This document shows, one piece after another, positions 25,273 to 35,400 of a stretch of 36,862 nt of DNA (positions within the stretch are counted from its first letter, which is position 1; the number at the start of each line of letters is the position of its first letter). This DNA comes from Methylomonas sp. (lineage in GTDB: Bacteria; Pseudomonadota; Gammaproteobacteria; Methylococcales; Methylomonadaceae): NCBI GenBank assembly GCA_002928965.1, contig PERU01000035.1, forward strand, positions 1-36,862. Reading direction: 5' to 3'. Position numbers and translations under genes: made by a program. The notes under the pieces were generated by a model. It ran no database searches. It was not told the DNA's origin and saw only the letters and a program-made list of their open reading frames with translations.

Positions 25273-27207
25273 GTGACTGATCTGGCCGATATATTCGGCA
25301 TTGATGGCACCTTAGCCGGAGTTATCTCCGGCTATTTGCCGCGTACTGCGCAGATTGAAATGGCGCAGAAAATCGCTGAAGCCATCGACGCCGAGCAAAA
25401 TCTGATTGCTGAAGCAGGAACCGGCACAGGTAAAACCTTTGCGTATCTGATTCCGGCGATACTGTCCCGCAAAAAAGTCATCGTCTCCACGGGCACCAAA
25501 AATCTGCAGGATCAGCTTTTCAGTAAGGATGTGCCGTTGATCCGGAAAGCCTTGCCGCGCACACCGTTCAAAGCCAGTTTATTAAAAGGCCGATCCAATT
25601 ATTTATGTACCTACCGATTGGAACTGGCCCTGAATTCAGCGTTTGGCTATAGTCAGGAAGAAGCTAGCGCCTTGGCCCAAATTAAAGCATGGTCCAAACG
25701 TACCAAAGTGGGTGATGTCTCCGAGGTGGTGGATGTGCCTGATGGCGATCCGGTGTGGTTTCACGCAACCTCAACTACCGAGAATTGCTTGGGGCAAAAT
25801 TGCCCGGATTATGCCGATTGCTTTTTGACCAAGGCCCGCAAGCAAGCCCAGGAAGCCGATATTGTTGTGGTGAATCATCACTTGCTGTGCGCCGATTGGT
25901 CGATTCGGGAAACCGGTTTTGGCGAATTATTGCCGGATGCAGAAGTGGTCATCATTGATGAAGCACACCAACTCGCCGACACGGCTTCAAATTTTCTGGG
26001 TGTCACTCTCAGCAGTAAACTGTTGACCGATCTGGCCGATGATACGCTGGCAGAGTATTTTACCGATGCCAAAGACATGCCGGATTTGCGCACTGCCTGC
26101 GAAGATTTACAGCACGAAGTCAAGGATATGCGGCTGGCGTTTGGTTTGGAATTAAGACGCGGCGAGTGGCAGGATATAGACAACAATCCCAAAATTGCCG
26201 GCGCCTTGGAATCGTTACAAAAGCAATTGGCACGCTTGACTGACCAATTGGAGCGCGCATCAGTGCGCAGTAAAGGTTTGGAATCGTGTTTTGATCGTGC
26301 GGAAACGCTGGATATGCAGCTGGAAACCTTGATCAACGATAAAGATGGGCAATGGATCAAGTGGTACGAAACCTACAGCAAGTCCTTCACGCTTAGTCGA
26401 ACACCCCTGGATATTGCCAAGGAGTTTCGCGGCTTTATGGCGCGACATAAAGCCAGCTGGATTTTTACCTCGGCTACCTTGAGCGTGGCCAACAACTTTG
26501 TACATTTCGCTAAAAATCTGGGTTTGAGCAGTTCGCTGGGTCATAGCTGGGACAGTCCATTCGATTATCCGAATCAGGCTTTGTTCTATCACCCTAAAGG
26601 CTTGCCGCAACCCAGCGACCCCGAATTCACCGATAAAATCATCGAATTTGCATTACCTGTGTTGGAAGCCAGTCGGGGCAGGGCGTTTTTTCTGTTTACC
26701 AGTCACCGCGCGCTGCAACGTGCTGCACAATTGCTGGAGGGCAAGCTCAATCATCCGTTGCTGGTGCAAGGTACCAAATCAAAGGGTGTCTTGCTGGAGC
26801 AATTTAAAGACCTGGGCAATGCGGTGTTATTGGCGACCGCCAGTTTTTGGGAAGGGGTGGATGTTCGTGGCGATGCCTTGTCCTGTGTGATTATCGATAA
26901 ATTGCCGTTCGCATCGCCCGGTGATCCGGTGTTAAAAGCCCGAATGAATGCGATGGAAAAACAAGGTCGCAATCCGTTTTTCGAACATCAATTACCCAGT
27001 GCCATCATCATGTTGCGACAAGGTGTAGGGCGGTTGATTCGTGATGTCAATGACCGTGGGGTGCTGATGGTGTGCGACCCCAGGCTGCTTAAAAAATCCT
27101 ACGGGCAAATGTTTTTGGACAGTGTGCCGGCCATGAAGCGCAGCCGGGATATTGAAGAGGTTAGGCAGTTTTTTACGGTTGAAGAAACAGAGATAGTCAG
27201 TCCCTGA
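25273..27207 (+). CDS. yoaA: YoaA/DinG-family iron-sulfur helicase
   Basis: A 644-aa XPD-like 5'-3' DNA helicase; E. coli YoaA is of nearly equal length. Walker A AEAGTGTGKTFAYL lies near residue 47. Four Cys for the 4Fe-4S cluster lie at 112, 172, 177 and 183 (CLGQNC...DYADC). The DEAH box is at 229-232 (VIIDEAHQLAD). C-terminal helicase motifs are FLFTSHRAL, ATASFWEGVDVRG and MLRQGVGRLIRD. YoaA helps repair stalled forks and works with a DNA polymerase III subunit. The start is GTG, 15 bp after the lipoprotein stop; no in-frame ATG precedes the Walker A motif at a sensible distance. It converges with slt. Confidence 0.92.
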   Translation: MTDLADIFGIDGTLAGVISGYLPRTAQIEMAQKIAEAIDAEQNLIAEAGTGTGKTFAYLIPAILSRKKVIVSTGTKNLQDQLFSKDVPLIRKALPRTPFKASLLKGRSNYLCTYRLELALNSAFGYSQEEASALAQIKAWSKRTKVGDVSEVVDVPDGDPVWFHATSTTENCLGQNCPDYADCFLTKARKQAQEADIVVVNHHLLCADWSIRETGFGELLPDAEVVIIDEAHQLADTASNFLGVTLSSKLLTDLADDTLAEYFTDAKDMPDLRTACEDLQHEVKDMRLAFGLELRRGEWQDIDNNPKIAGALESLQKQLARLTDQLERASVRSKGLESCFDRAETLDMQLETLINDKDGQWIKWYETYSKSFTLSRTPLDIAKEFRGFMARHKASWIFTSATLSVANNFVHFAKNLGLSSSLGHSWDSPFDYPNQALFYHPKGLPQPSDPEFTDKIIEFALPVLEASRGRAFFLFTSHRALQRAAQLLEGKLNHPLLVQGTKSKGVLLEQFKDLGNAVLLATASFWEGVDVRGDALSCVIIDKLPFASPGDPVLKARMNAMEKQGRNPFFEHQLPSAIIMLRQGVGRLIRDVNDRGVLMVCDPRLLKKSYGQMFLDSVPAMKRSRDIEEVRQFFTVEETEIVSP

Positions 27208-27365
27208 AGCCAAGACTGTCTCAAAGCCCTGTAGTGCTGCCGTACCTGGAATTACAAATTCCTCAACAAGGTGCACTGATTAGCAATTCCGTGAATTATG
27301 CGGGTTTGTTTAACCCTAACGATCATGAAAACTCGAAATCACCGCGCCCAATGAACGTTGGGGGT

Positions 27366-27410
27366 AGGAGCGATTCCATGACCTTCGGACAGGCTCTTGG
27401 CATCGCTCCT
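27366..27410. repeat. REP-like palindrome between yoaA and slt
   Basis: AGGAGCGAT (27366-27374) pairs perfectly with ATCGCTCCT (27402-27410); the loop holds a further CCA/TGG pair. The GTAGGAGCG start resembles the extragenic palindromes of Pseudomonas and relatives. No T run follows on either strand, so it is not a clear terminator. Apart from this palindrome, I see nothing in the 321-bp convergent spacer 27208-27528. Confidence 0.5.
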
Positions 27411-27528
27411 TGTATGACTTTCAAAGTTCATGCTTCGACATTGCCCAGCATGTATGCTCCAGACGTTACGAACGGCCTGCCTGCATTTATAGGCAATAAT
27501 GACACCAAATCTATCTATCAGCTGAATG

Positions 27529-29469
27529 TTAACCAGGATTAATCGGCAGCATTAATTCGGAAATCTTCAAGCTATTTCTATTTAAGCGTTGCTGATAGAT
27601 CAAGGTGTACATCAATACGGATGAAACATAACTGCGGGTTTCTTTAAAGGGGATGGTTTCTATCCAGATGTCCGCCGGTAATGCCTGTTTTTGCGGTCGC
27701 CATTGTTTTATGCGGTTTGCACCGGCGTTATAGGCCGCGGTGGCCAGCACGACATGGCCATTGAATTGATTCAATAGATTTTTAAAGTAGTAACTACCGT
27801 AACGAATATTTAATTCTGGAAGCAGCAGATTATTATCGTTCTGCCAGTTTTGTTTGAGTGTTTTGGCAATATGTTGCGCGGTTTGGGGCATGATTTGCAT
27901 CAACCCCATGGCTCCGGCTGGCGAGCCAGCCAAGGCATCAAAAGCACTTTCCTGGCGGATCAGGGCAAACAATAGTGCGGGATCCAGTTGCTGCACTGCG
28001 GCGTTGGCAGTCACTTCAACGTTGTAATGCAACGGAAAACGCAGTTCCATATCATCCCAAAGATTGGCTTGAGCCAGCGTAAAAATCGTCATTGACGGCC
28101 ATTGCCATTGCTGTGCCAGCTTGGCAGCTGCGCTCAATTCCTGAGGATTCATAACGGCAACGGCGTGCCACCATTGACGAGTGGCTTCGGGTTTTCGATC
28201 AATAAACAGCAGTTCCTGAATGCTTAAAAACTCCGGGCTGTTTTTGAGCTGGCTGAGCGACGATTCAGAGACTGCGATTGGATTATGGGCCAGTTCGATG
28301 TCCTGATGCAGATAATCAGCAGCCATAAATGCGTAGAGACTGCGATGCTTGGCTATCGCTTGCAAAATGCTGATCGCTTGCTGTTGTTGACCTGTGCCGA
28401 GAAGTGCTTTGGCCTGCCAGTATTGCCATCTGTCTTCATTTTTCTCTGATGCGTTCAGGTCGGCTATGCCTGTCAGTACTTCGGGCCAGTTTTGCAGGCT
28501 AAGTGCTGCCCGAATGCGCCATTGTTTAGCTATGCTGTCGCTCCCTGCGAATTGCGTCAGCTTGGCGATTGATCGTGGATCGCGTTTCAAAGCCAAATGA
28601 ATGCCCAAGCGTTTTTCGGTATCCGATACGATTTCAGCAGGAATTTTGAACTGATCTTTTTGTTCATCCCATGTATCCAAAGCGGCATTCAGATCATTTT
28701 CCAGCCAGCGTTGAATGGCGTGGGCAAACAAAACCCCGGCATCGGTATAGCTTGTTTTCCAGTCTGCAGATTGTCTGACCTGTTCGGGGTTGTGATGCAG
28801 TTTAAGCCAGATATTGGCTGTGGCCTGTTCTTCAGGGGGCAAAAGTTGCAGTAGGTATTTGGCGAGTTCTGGATGGTTGAGCTGCAGTGCCGCAGTGAAA
28901 CGCTGCCAGACCAGTGCGCTGGAAAATTGTGCGGATTTTTTAAAACGGTCGAATAAGCCATCACAGGCTTCCGGTTGAGGCAGCCCAGATATCCAGGCTT
29001 GTCTGGCAAAGTCCAAGGCGTCCTGCTGTTGGCCGATCTGCAATTGTGCTTCGGCAAAGTAGCAAGCCAAAGAGGGGTTTTTAGTGTGCTTGTAATGGTT
29101 TAGAAACAGCAGCCATTGTTTTTGTTTGCCTAAATAGATCAGCCATTGATCGTGCAATGCGGAGGCATAACGGCTGGCAGGATAATCGTGCAAAAAATCC
29201 AGAACCGAAGCGGTATCGTCCAAATGTCTGACTAACCACTGGTATTGCAAATAGGGATAAAGCGGGTAGTTTTTCAGGGTATCGGCCAGTGCAAAATAAT
29301 CCTCATTTCGCTCTTGTCTGATGTACTGCTCTGCTTGCAAAAATGTGATGCGCATGGCGCTGAGGTTTTGCGCCAGGGCTGAGGAGGGTAGCGAAAAAAA
29401 TACGCTTATCAAAATGACCCGGCGGGTCAGATGGATACTCAAGCGGAGAAAATCTCTCGATAAACGCAT
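27529..29469 (-). CDS. slt: Soluble lytic murein transglycosylase (Slt70-type)
   Basis: A periplasmic lytic transglycosylase of about 646 aa that cuts the MurNAc-GlcNAc bond of peptidoglycan. The signal peptide (basic n-region, then VILISVFFSLPSSALAQ) is followed by a long alpha-superhelical U domain and the C-terminal SLT domain: ALIRQESAFDALAGSPAGAM with catalytic Glu507 (E. coli E478), GLMQIMPQTA, NIRYGSYYF and ATAAYNAGANRIKQW. The frame allows an ATG at 29496 as well, but a TATAAT box lies only 7 bp before it, so I take 29469, which also gives a more usual signal peptide. It diverges from the ABC transporter gene. Confidence 0.92.
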   Translation of the reverse strand: MRLSRDFLRLSIHLTRRVILISVFFSLPSSALAQNLSAMRITFLQAEQYIRQERNEDYFALADTLKNYPLYPYLQYQWLVRHLDDTASVLDFLHDYPASRYASALHDQWLIYLGKQKQWLLFLNHYKHTKNPSLACYFAEAQLQIGQQQDALDFARQAWISGLPQPEACDGLFDRFKKSAQFSSALVWQRFTAALQLNHPELAKYLLQLLPPEEQATANIWLKLHHNPEQVRQSADWKTSYTDAGVLFAHAIQRWLENDLNAALDTWDEQKDQFKIPAEIVSDTEKRLGIHLALKRDPRSIAKLTQFAGSDSIAKQWRIRAALSLQNWPEVLTGIADLNASEKNEDRWQYWQAKALLGTGQQQQAISILQAIAKHRSLYAFMAADYLHQDIELAHNPIAVSESSLSQLKNSPEFLSIQELLFIDRKPEATRQWWHAVAVMNPQELSAAAKLAQQWQWPSMTIFTLAQANLWDDMELRFPLHYNVEVTANAAVQQLDPALLFALIRQESAFDALAGSPAGAMGLMQIMPQTAQHIAKTLKQNWQNDNNLLLPELNIRYGSYYFKNLLNQFNGHVVLATAAYNAGANRIKQWRPQKQALPADIWIETIPFKETRSYVSSVLMYTLIYQQRLNRNSLKISELMLPINPG

Positions 29470-29501
29470 GACCAGAAAAGTTTTTGCTGAAAACATAAAC
29501 C

Positions 29502-29509
29502 ATTATAAT
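29502..29509. promoter_or_regulatory. Shared palindromic -10 box between slt and ABC exporter
   Basis: ATTATAAT reads the same on both strands and gives a perfect TATAAT -10 in each direction. The spacer between the two possible start codons (29496 and 29540) is only 43 bp, so both promoters must overlap here. Neither strand has a convincing -35 at 16-18 bp. The call rests on the -10 alone. Confidence 0.35.
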
Positions 29510-29539
29510 CCCCAGAACCCAATCCAATAGTCCTAAACA

Positions 29540-31336
29540 TTGAAAAAGCAGCGATCGTCCGGCAATCAGGCTTATTCCTGGTCCTACATTTACAGTATTG
29601 CCCTGCAACATAAAAAGCCGCTCATCATTGGGCATTTGATTGCGGTGCTGGCGACTGTAGCCAATGTTCCAGTGCCGTTGCTGATGCCTTTACTGGTGGA
29701 TGAAGTGTTACTGAATCATCCTGGTCTGGTATTGCAAACGGTTGATCCGTTTCTGCCCGTTGAGTGGCGACAGCCAGTCGTTTATATCAGTGGCATTCTG
29801 CTGATCAGCTTACTGTTGCGGCTATTTGCGTTGGTGTTAAACATTATTCAGACCCGGCAGTTTTCCAAAATTGCCAAAGATGTGATTTTTCGGATTCGTA
29901 AAAGTCTGGTTAATCATCTGCAGCATATTTCCATGTCGGAATACGAAAATCTGGGTAGCGGCACCGTCACTGCCCACATGGTTACCGATCTGGATACGTT
30001 GGATAACTTTATAGGCACCACCATCAGTAAATTGCTGGTGGCCTGTCTGACGGTGTTGGGCACAGCGATGATTTTGTTGTGGATGCACTGGAAACTGGGC
30101 TTATTCATTATCTTTCTGAACCCCGTGGTGATTTATTTTGCCAGAGCCATCGGTTCCAACATCAAAAATTTAAAAGCCAACGAAAACAAAGCCTATGGTG
30201 TGTTTCAACAAGCCTTGAGTGAAACGTTGGAAGCCATTCATCAAATCCGTGCCAGTAACCGCGAACAGCATTATTGCCAGCAACTGATCAACAGTGCAGA
30301 GGACGTTAAAAACCATTCCATTCTGTTTGCCTGGAAAAGCGATGCTGTGGTCAGGCTGAGTTTTCTGACCTTTTTGTTTGGCTTTGATATTTTTCGCGCG
30401 GTCGCCATGTTGATGGTGTTGTATTCCGATCTCAGCATCGGCGAGATGTTGGCGGTATTCGGTTATTTATGGTTCATGATGGCCCCGGTTCAGGAAATTT
30501 TGGGTATTCAACAGGCTTTTTATGCCGCCAAAGCCGCACTGACCAGAATCAATCAACTGGCAGTATTACAACGCGAGCCGGAATACCCGCATCTGCAGAA
30601 TCCATTTACCACTGCCAAAACGGTAGCAGTGACAGTGGAAAATCTGCATTTCAGTTACCAGGATGAGCCGGTGTTGAATGGCATCAATCTGAACATACCC
30701 GCCGGTGAAAAAATTGCCTTGGTGGGTGCCAGTGGCGGCGGTAAGTCTACTTTGGCACAAACCTTGATCGGCTTGTATCCGCCAGGGCAGGGCATGATTT
30801 ATTTCAACGGAATACCCTTGACCCGCATCGGTCTGGATGTGGTGCGCGAGCATGTTGCCACAGTTTTGCAGCATCCGGCCCTGTTAAACGACACCATCAG
30901 AGCCAATCTGACCCTGGGCCGCGAGGTGGATGACAGCGAGCTATGGTATGCGCTGGAATTGGCGCAGATGAAAGCTACGGTTGTCGAACTGGAAAGGGGG
31001 CTGGATACCATCGTCGGACGCCAAGGCATGCGCTTGTCCGGTGGTCAGCGCCAGCGTTTGGCCATTGCACGAATGATCGTCAGCAAGCCTTCGGTGGTGA
31101 TTCTCGATGAAGCCACCTCGGCGCTGGACAGTGAAACCGAGTTCAAACTGCATCAGGCGCTCAGCGAGTTTCTGAGTGGCATCACCACCATCATCATCGC
31201 CCATCGCCTCAGCGCGGTAAAACAGGCCGATCATGTGTATGTGTTTGAAGAAGGCCGTATTTGCGAACAAGGTCGGCATGAGGCCTTGATCCAGCAGAAT
31301 GGCTTGTACGCAAAACTTTATGGCGAGTATCAGTAA
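29540..31336 (+). CDS. ABC exporter, MsbA-like half transporter
   Basis: A 598-aa fused membrane-ATPase exporter subunit that would work as a homodimer. Six membrane helices occupy about 30-310 (LIIGHLIAVLATVANVPVPL, VVYISGILLISLLLRLFALV and others). The nucleotide-binding domain has Walker A GASGGGKST (396-404), signature LSGGQRQRLA, Walker B SVVILDEATSALD and the H-loop IIAHRLSAV. The substrate cannot be told from sequence; lipid or drug export is usual. The only start near the head of the conserved region is TTG at 29540, with no good ribosome site. The stop overlaps the start of the PHP gene (TAATG), so the pair is probably an operon. Confidence 0.88.
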   Translation: MKKQRSSGNQAYSWSYIYSIALQHKKPLIIGHLIAVLATVANVPVPLLMPLLVDEVLLNHPGLVLQTVDPFLPVEWRQPVVYISGILLISLLLRLFALVLNIIQTRQFSKIAKDVIFRIRKSLVNHLQHISMSEYENLGSGTVTAHMVTDLDTLDNFIGTTISKLLVACLTVLGTAMILLWMHWKLGLFIIFLNPVVIYFARAIGSNIKNLKANENKAYGVFQQALSETLEAIHQIRASNREQHYCQQLINSAEDVKNHSILFAWKSDAVVRLSFLTFLFGFDIFRAVAMLMVLYSDLSIGEMLAVFGYLWFMMAPVQEILGIQQAFYAAKAALTRINQLAVLQREPEYPHLQNPFTTAKTVAVTVENLHFSYQDEPVLNGINLNIPAGEKIALVGASGGGKSTLAQTLIGLYPPGQGMIYFNGIPLTRIGLDVVREHVATVLQHPALLNDTIRANLTLGREVDDSELWYALELAQMKATVVELERGLDTIVGRQGMRLSGGQRQRLAIARMIVSKPSVVILDEATSALDSETEFKLHQALSEFLSGITTIIIAHRLSAVKQADHVYVFEEGRICEQGRHEALIQQNGLYAKLYGEYQ

Positions 31337-32178
31337 TGCTGCAAAAATACGATTTCCATTGCCACTCGACTGCCTCCGATGGTGCCTTACCTCCCGCTGA
31401 CGTGGTAAGGCGTGCGCATCTGCAGGGTGTCACCACACTGGCACTGACCGATCACGACACCACTGCCGGTCTGGCAGAAGCAGCGCAGGCAGCGGCAGAG
31501 TGTGGCATGCGTTTGATTGCGGGTATTGAATTGTCGGCGAACTACGCCAATCAGTGTCTGCATATTGTGGGCTTGAATATCGATGCCGGTCATCCCTTAT
31601 TGGTCGAAGGCTTGCTCAAACAACAGACTTTACGTGATCAAAGGGCGTTTAAAATCGCTGAAAAACTGGAAAAAAAAGGCATACAGGGTGCTTATCAGGC
31701 TGTGACGCAAGTTGCTGGCAACGGCGAAATCACTCGCTCGCATTTTGCGGATTTTCTGGTGGCGCAAGGTCATGTTGCTACCCAGCAGGATGCTTTCGAT
31801 CGTTATCTCAGTAAAGGCAAACCCGCCTTTGTGTCCACCCAATGGGCATCTCTGGACGATGTGATTGGCTGGATTCGTGCTGCTGGCGGTATTGCGGTTT
31901 TGGCGCATCCCTTGCGTTACAACCTTAGTCATAAATGGATGAATCGGGCTTTGACAGATTTCAAGGTGCTCGGTGGGCACGGGGTGGAAGTGGTTACTGG
32001 CCGCGCCTCAGTGGACGATATTCGCTTAAGCTGGCAATTAGCCCATAAACATCAACTCTTCGCCTCAGTAGGATCTGATTTTCATAACCCCGAGAATCCA
32101 TGGGTGGAGTTAGGGCGCTTGGCGGCGTTACCGGAGGGCGTGCAGCCGGTTTGGTCATTATTTTCCTCAGCCGAATGA
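31336..32178 (+). CDS. rnm: PHP-domain phosphoesterase, RNase AM/YciV (TrpH) family
   Basis: A 280-aa PHP-domain metalloenzyme. Metal-ligand motifs are in order: YDFHCHSTASDG near the N-terminus, ALTDHDT, GIELSAN with LHIVGLNID, VLAHPLRY, and SVGSDFHNPENPW near the C-terminus. The length and the NGEITRSHFADFLV segment match the YciV/TrpH family, whose E. coli member (RNase AM) is a 5'-3' exonuclease that trims the 5' ends of rRNA. Translation is probably coupled to the ABC exporter by the 1-bp overlap; a functional link is not evident. Confidence 0.88.
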   Translation: MLQKYDFHCHSTASDGALPPADVVRRAHLQGVTTLALTDHDTTAGLAEAAQAAAECGMRLIAGIELSANYANQCLHIVGLNIDAGHPLLVEGLLKQQTLRDQRAFKIAEKLEKKGIQGAYQAVTQVAGNGEITRSHFADFLVAQGHVATQQDAFDRYLSKGKPAFVSTQWASLDDVIGWIRAAGGIAVLAHPLRYNLSHKWMNRALTDFKVLGGHGVEVVTGRASVDDIRLSWQLAHKHQLFASVGSDFHNPENPWVELGRLAALPEGVQPVWSLFSSAE

Positions 32179-32251
32179 TCGCTAAAGTAATGCGGTTAAT
32201 GTCATTGCATGGATGTTAATACCTTTCGTACTTCAAATTTCGGCGCATTTA

Positions 32252-32325
32252 TTCCCTCACCCAAGCCCTCTCCCGCGAGGAGAGGGGACTTTTACGACAG
32301 CCTTCTCCGGGCCAAGGTGAGGGAA
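32252..32325. repeat. REP-like nested palindrome downstream of the PHP gene
   Basis: The outer arms are TTCCCTCACC (32252-32261) and GGTGAGGGAA (32316-32325), a perfect 10-bp pair. Inside is CCCTCTCC/GGAGAGGG (32266-32273 and 32279-32286). The insert ACTTTTACGACAGCC (32288-32302) is an exact 15-nt inverted match to 7766-7780 in the pilY1-pilE spacer, showing that the two repeat clusters share parts. Confidence 0.65.
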
Positions 32326-32375
32326 TCAAAAAACCATGAGCGGAATCGATTTGTTCAGCCATCCATGGCTTCTGG

Positions 32376-32398
32376 ATCTCGGCAATCCTTGCCGAGAT
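32376..32398. repeat. GGATC...GATGACGG extragenic hairpin
   Basis: ATCTCGGCAA-TCC-TTGCCGAGAT is a perfect 10-bp stem with a 3-nt loop. With its flanks (CTGG before, GACGGTTTTT after) it matches the style of the widespread TGGATTCC...GGAATGACG repeats and could also end transcription on the + strand. The gene-free stretch 32179-32449 holds only these two repeat elements. Confidence 0.55.
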
Positions 32399-32449
32399 GA
32401 CGGTTTTTGACTCAGCTGATTGATCTTTGGCATCAGTAAATATCTTACT

Positions 32450-35400
32450 TCAGCGACGTTCAGCTCGCAGCGACTTCCGACGCTCAAGTGATTCGTAATG
32501 TATAAATGCTTCGCGGATATCATTGCGTAACTCATCATCATCCCAGGGTTTGGTGCGAAATTTGTAAATCTCGCCTTTATTGATGGCTTCAGTAATCGAG
32601 TTGAGATCGGCATAGCCAGACAGAATGATGCGAACGGTGCGGGGATGCATGATTTTGACCCGAGACAAAAATTCCGTGCCTGTCATATTGGGCATGCGCT
32701 GATCAGAAAGGATCACCATCACCTTATTTTTGGCTAAGATCTCCAGAGCCTCTTCGCCGCTTTGGGCAGTGAAAATTTCGTAGCCATCCCGTCGCAAGAC
32801 TCTTTTCAGCGCTGACAAAATATTAGGTTCGTCATCTACCAAAAGCAGAGTTGGCTTTTGTTCACTAAACGGCAAACTTAGCGTGGGATTCGAACGTAAT
32901 AGTTGCTGAATTTCTGCGGCTGGAATGGGACGGCTGAAATAATAGCCTTGAATCTGATCGCAATGCAGGGTACGCAGGTAATTGGCCTGTGCCTGGGTCT
33001 CCACGCCTTCGGCAATGACCATCAAGCCTATGCTGTGCGCCATTGCAATGGTTGCTTGCACGATGACCGCATCATTGGGATTGGTGGTGACGGCGTCGAT
33101 AAAGCTTTTGTCGATTTTCAGCTTATCGACTGAAAACTGCTTGAGATAGGACAGTGAAGAATAGCCGGTGCCGAAATCATCAATCGATAACTGGATACCC
33201 ATATCCTTGAGCTGTTTCAATAGCAGCTGGGTTTCACCGGCATTGGTCATCAGCAGACTTTCAGTCAACTCCAGATCGATGCAGTGCGCCGGCAATCCGG
33301 TTTCAGTTAAAAGTGTTTCGATCAAATTCAACAAATTACCGGTTTGCATCTGTATCGCCGACGCATTGATGGCAACCGTAAAAGACGAATCGGTAATATT
33401 GGCGTCCAGCCATGCTTTGGCTTGCACTATGGCTCGCTTTAAAATCCAATCGCCAAGCGGCAATATCAATCCGGATTCTTCTGCTAGCTCGATAAATTTG
33501 TCAGGCGGTAAAAAGCCCAGTACCGGATGATGCCAGCGCACCAACGCTTCTAGCCCAATCACTCTACCGCTGGCCAGTTCAACTTGGGGCTGATAATAGA
33601 GTTCGAATTCCTCGCGTTCGATGGCATGACGCATATCGTTGGTCAAAGCAATTTTTGACAGCAATAGAGCATTCATTTCGTGTTCAAAGAAACGCAAATT
33701 TGAGAGTTTGTCTGCTTTGGCCTGATTCAACGCAATGCCGGCATGCTGCACCAATTCATGGGCAAATACGCCATCTGACGGATAAAAACTGATGCCGATT
33801 TTTGCTTCAAGATGAATTTCCACGTCGTCCAGAAAAACCGGCTCCAAGATTGCAGCTTGCAAATTTTCAGCAAGTTGTTGGGCCTCTAACACATCGTTGA
33901 TGCGCGGATGCACAATGTTGAAATTATCTTTGGACATGCGGGTGACTATGCCTTCAGTCCCGGCAGTTTTAACCAGTCGGTTTGCGATCACCTTGAGTGT
34001 CTGGTCGCCCACTTTGAAACCGTAGCTGTCATCTATGCTATGGAAATTTGCAATATCCAGGCACATCACCACAATCTGATAGTCCTCGCGTTCTGCTTCC
34101 GAAATTGCCAGCGACAACAGATCTTCAAAGAAAAACTGATTCGGTAAACCGGTAACAGAATCGTAGCGCGAGAGTTGAGTAATCCGCTCCTGCATTTGCC
34201 TGGCTTCAGTCAGGTCGTTGATAATGGCTACAAACAAGGGAGGCTGGTCATCAGTGATCTCGATACGAACCTCGACGGGATAGACGCTGCCATCCTGGCG
34301 GCGATGAGTTGTCGAAAACTCGCACCGTTGTTTGGTGCCATTGCGGAGCGGAGCAACCAATTTTTCGAAATCCTCAGCGGCTAGTTCCGGTTTAATATCA
34401 AGAATGGTCATTCGCTCCAATTCCGGCATCGAGTAGCCAAGATTGACACGAGCGCCCAAGTTGACATCAATGAAGCGTAAGGATTCGCTATCAAAAATAT
34501 AGAGTTCGTTGGTTGAGCGTTCCAGCACACGGCTAAAGCGTGCGATTTTTTTGGCGTTACGCTGGCGTTGGACGATATGCCAGACTTCATTCGAAATGAG
34601 TTGAACGGTTTCTACATCAAGTTCGGTGTAATCGGTAGCTTTATTACCCACTCCAGTCAACATCACCACTTTGCCATTCTCAATCACGGGTAAAGAGATC
34701 AGGCGGATTAATTCGGAATGGCCTTCCGGCAAGCCACGTTTTTCAGGATAATTGGCATAGTCATTAAATACGACCGGTTTGCGTTGCCGCAGTGCTTCTG
34801 CCCAGATGCCGGCGTTACTGACCGGATAGTGTTTGTCGTAGGTTGCATGACAATAGTGCTGTAAGGTTCTTCGCGACCACGCTACCAATTCCATGGTTTC
34901 TTCATCATCGTTGACGAAATGTACAAAAGCGATTTGGCTACCTGTCAGGTCTTCCGCTAACTCTTGGCCGAACTGCATGAATGCCTGTTCAGTTAATTCT
35001 TCAGAGGCTTTGGGTAATTCCAATAGTGCTTGGGCACGCTGGGCCTGGAGTATCAGGCTTTGTTCATTCGCAATTCTTTCAGACACATCAAGGGCGATAC
35101 CATCCCAAAATACACAGCCATCTGCCTGGGCACGTGGACTGGATTGCAATGCCAACCAACGTTGACGGCCATCAGGTAGATTTAACAGTACGGTACCCTT
35201 ATAGTCTTTTAACTCCCGCATGCATTCAGCTTCCGCCTCCAGGTACTGTTTGAGTGAATCGGGGGCCATTTGAGCAAACAGCAAACCTGGGTCCTTGAGT
35301 ATTTGTTCCGGTTGCAGGCCGTGCAGTTTCTCAACACCGGCACTGATGTATTGCAATCCAGCCTGACCGTTTGGGTCGATTTTGTAGCGGTAGACATAAC

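Noticed and set aside
27381-27396. Third MITE terminus in the yoaA-slt spacer (TCGGACAGGCTC shared with the MITE end)
   Set aside because: The 12-nt match is inside the loop of another palindrome and lacks CTAG and the rest of the terminal repeat. Probably chance or a different repeat.
27366-27410. Bidirectional terminator between yoaA and slt
   Set aside because: The stem is clear but no T run follows on either strand and the loop is long. It fits an extragenic palindrome better.
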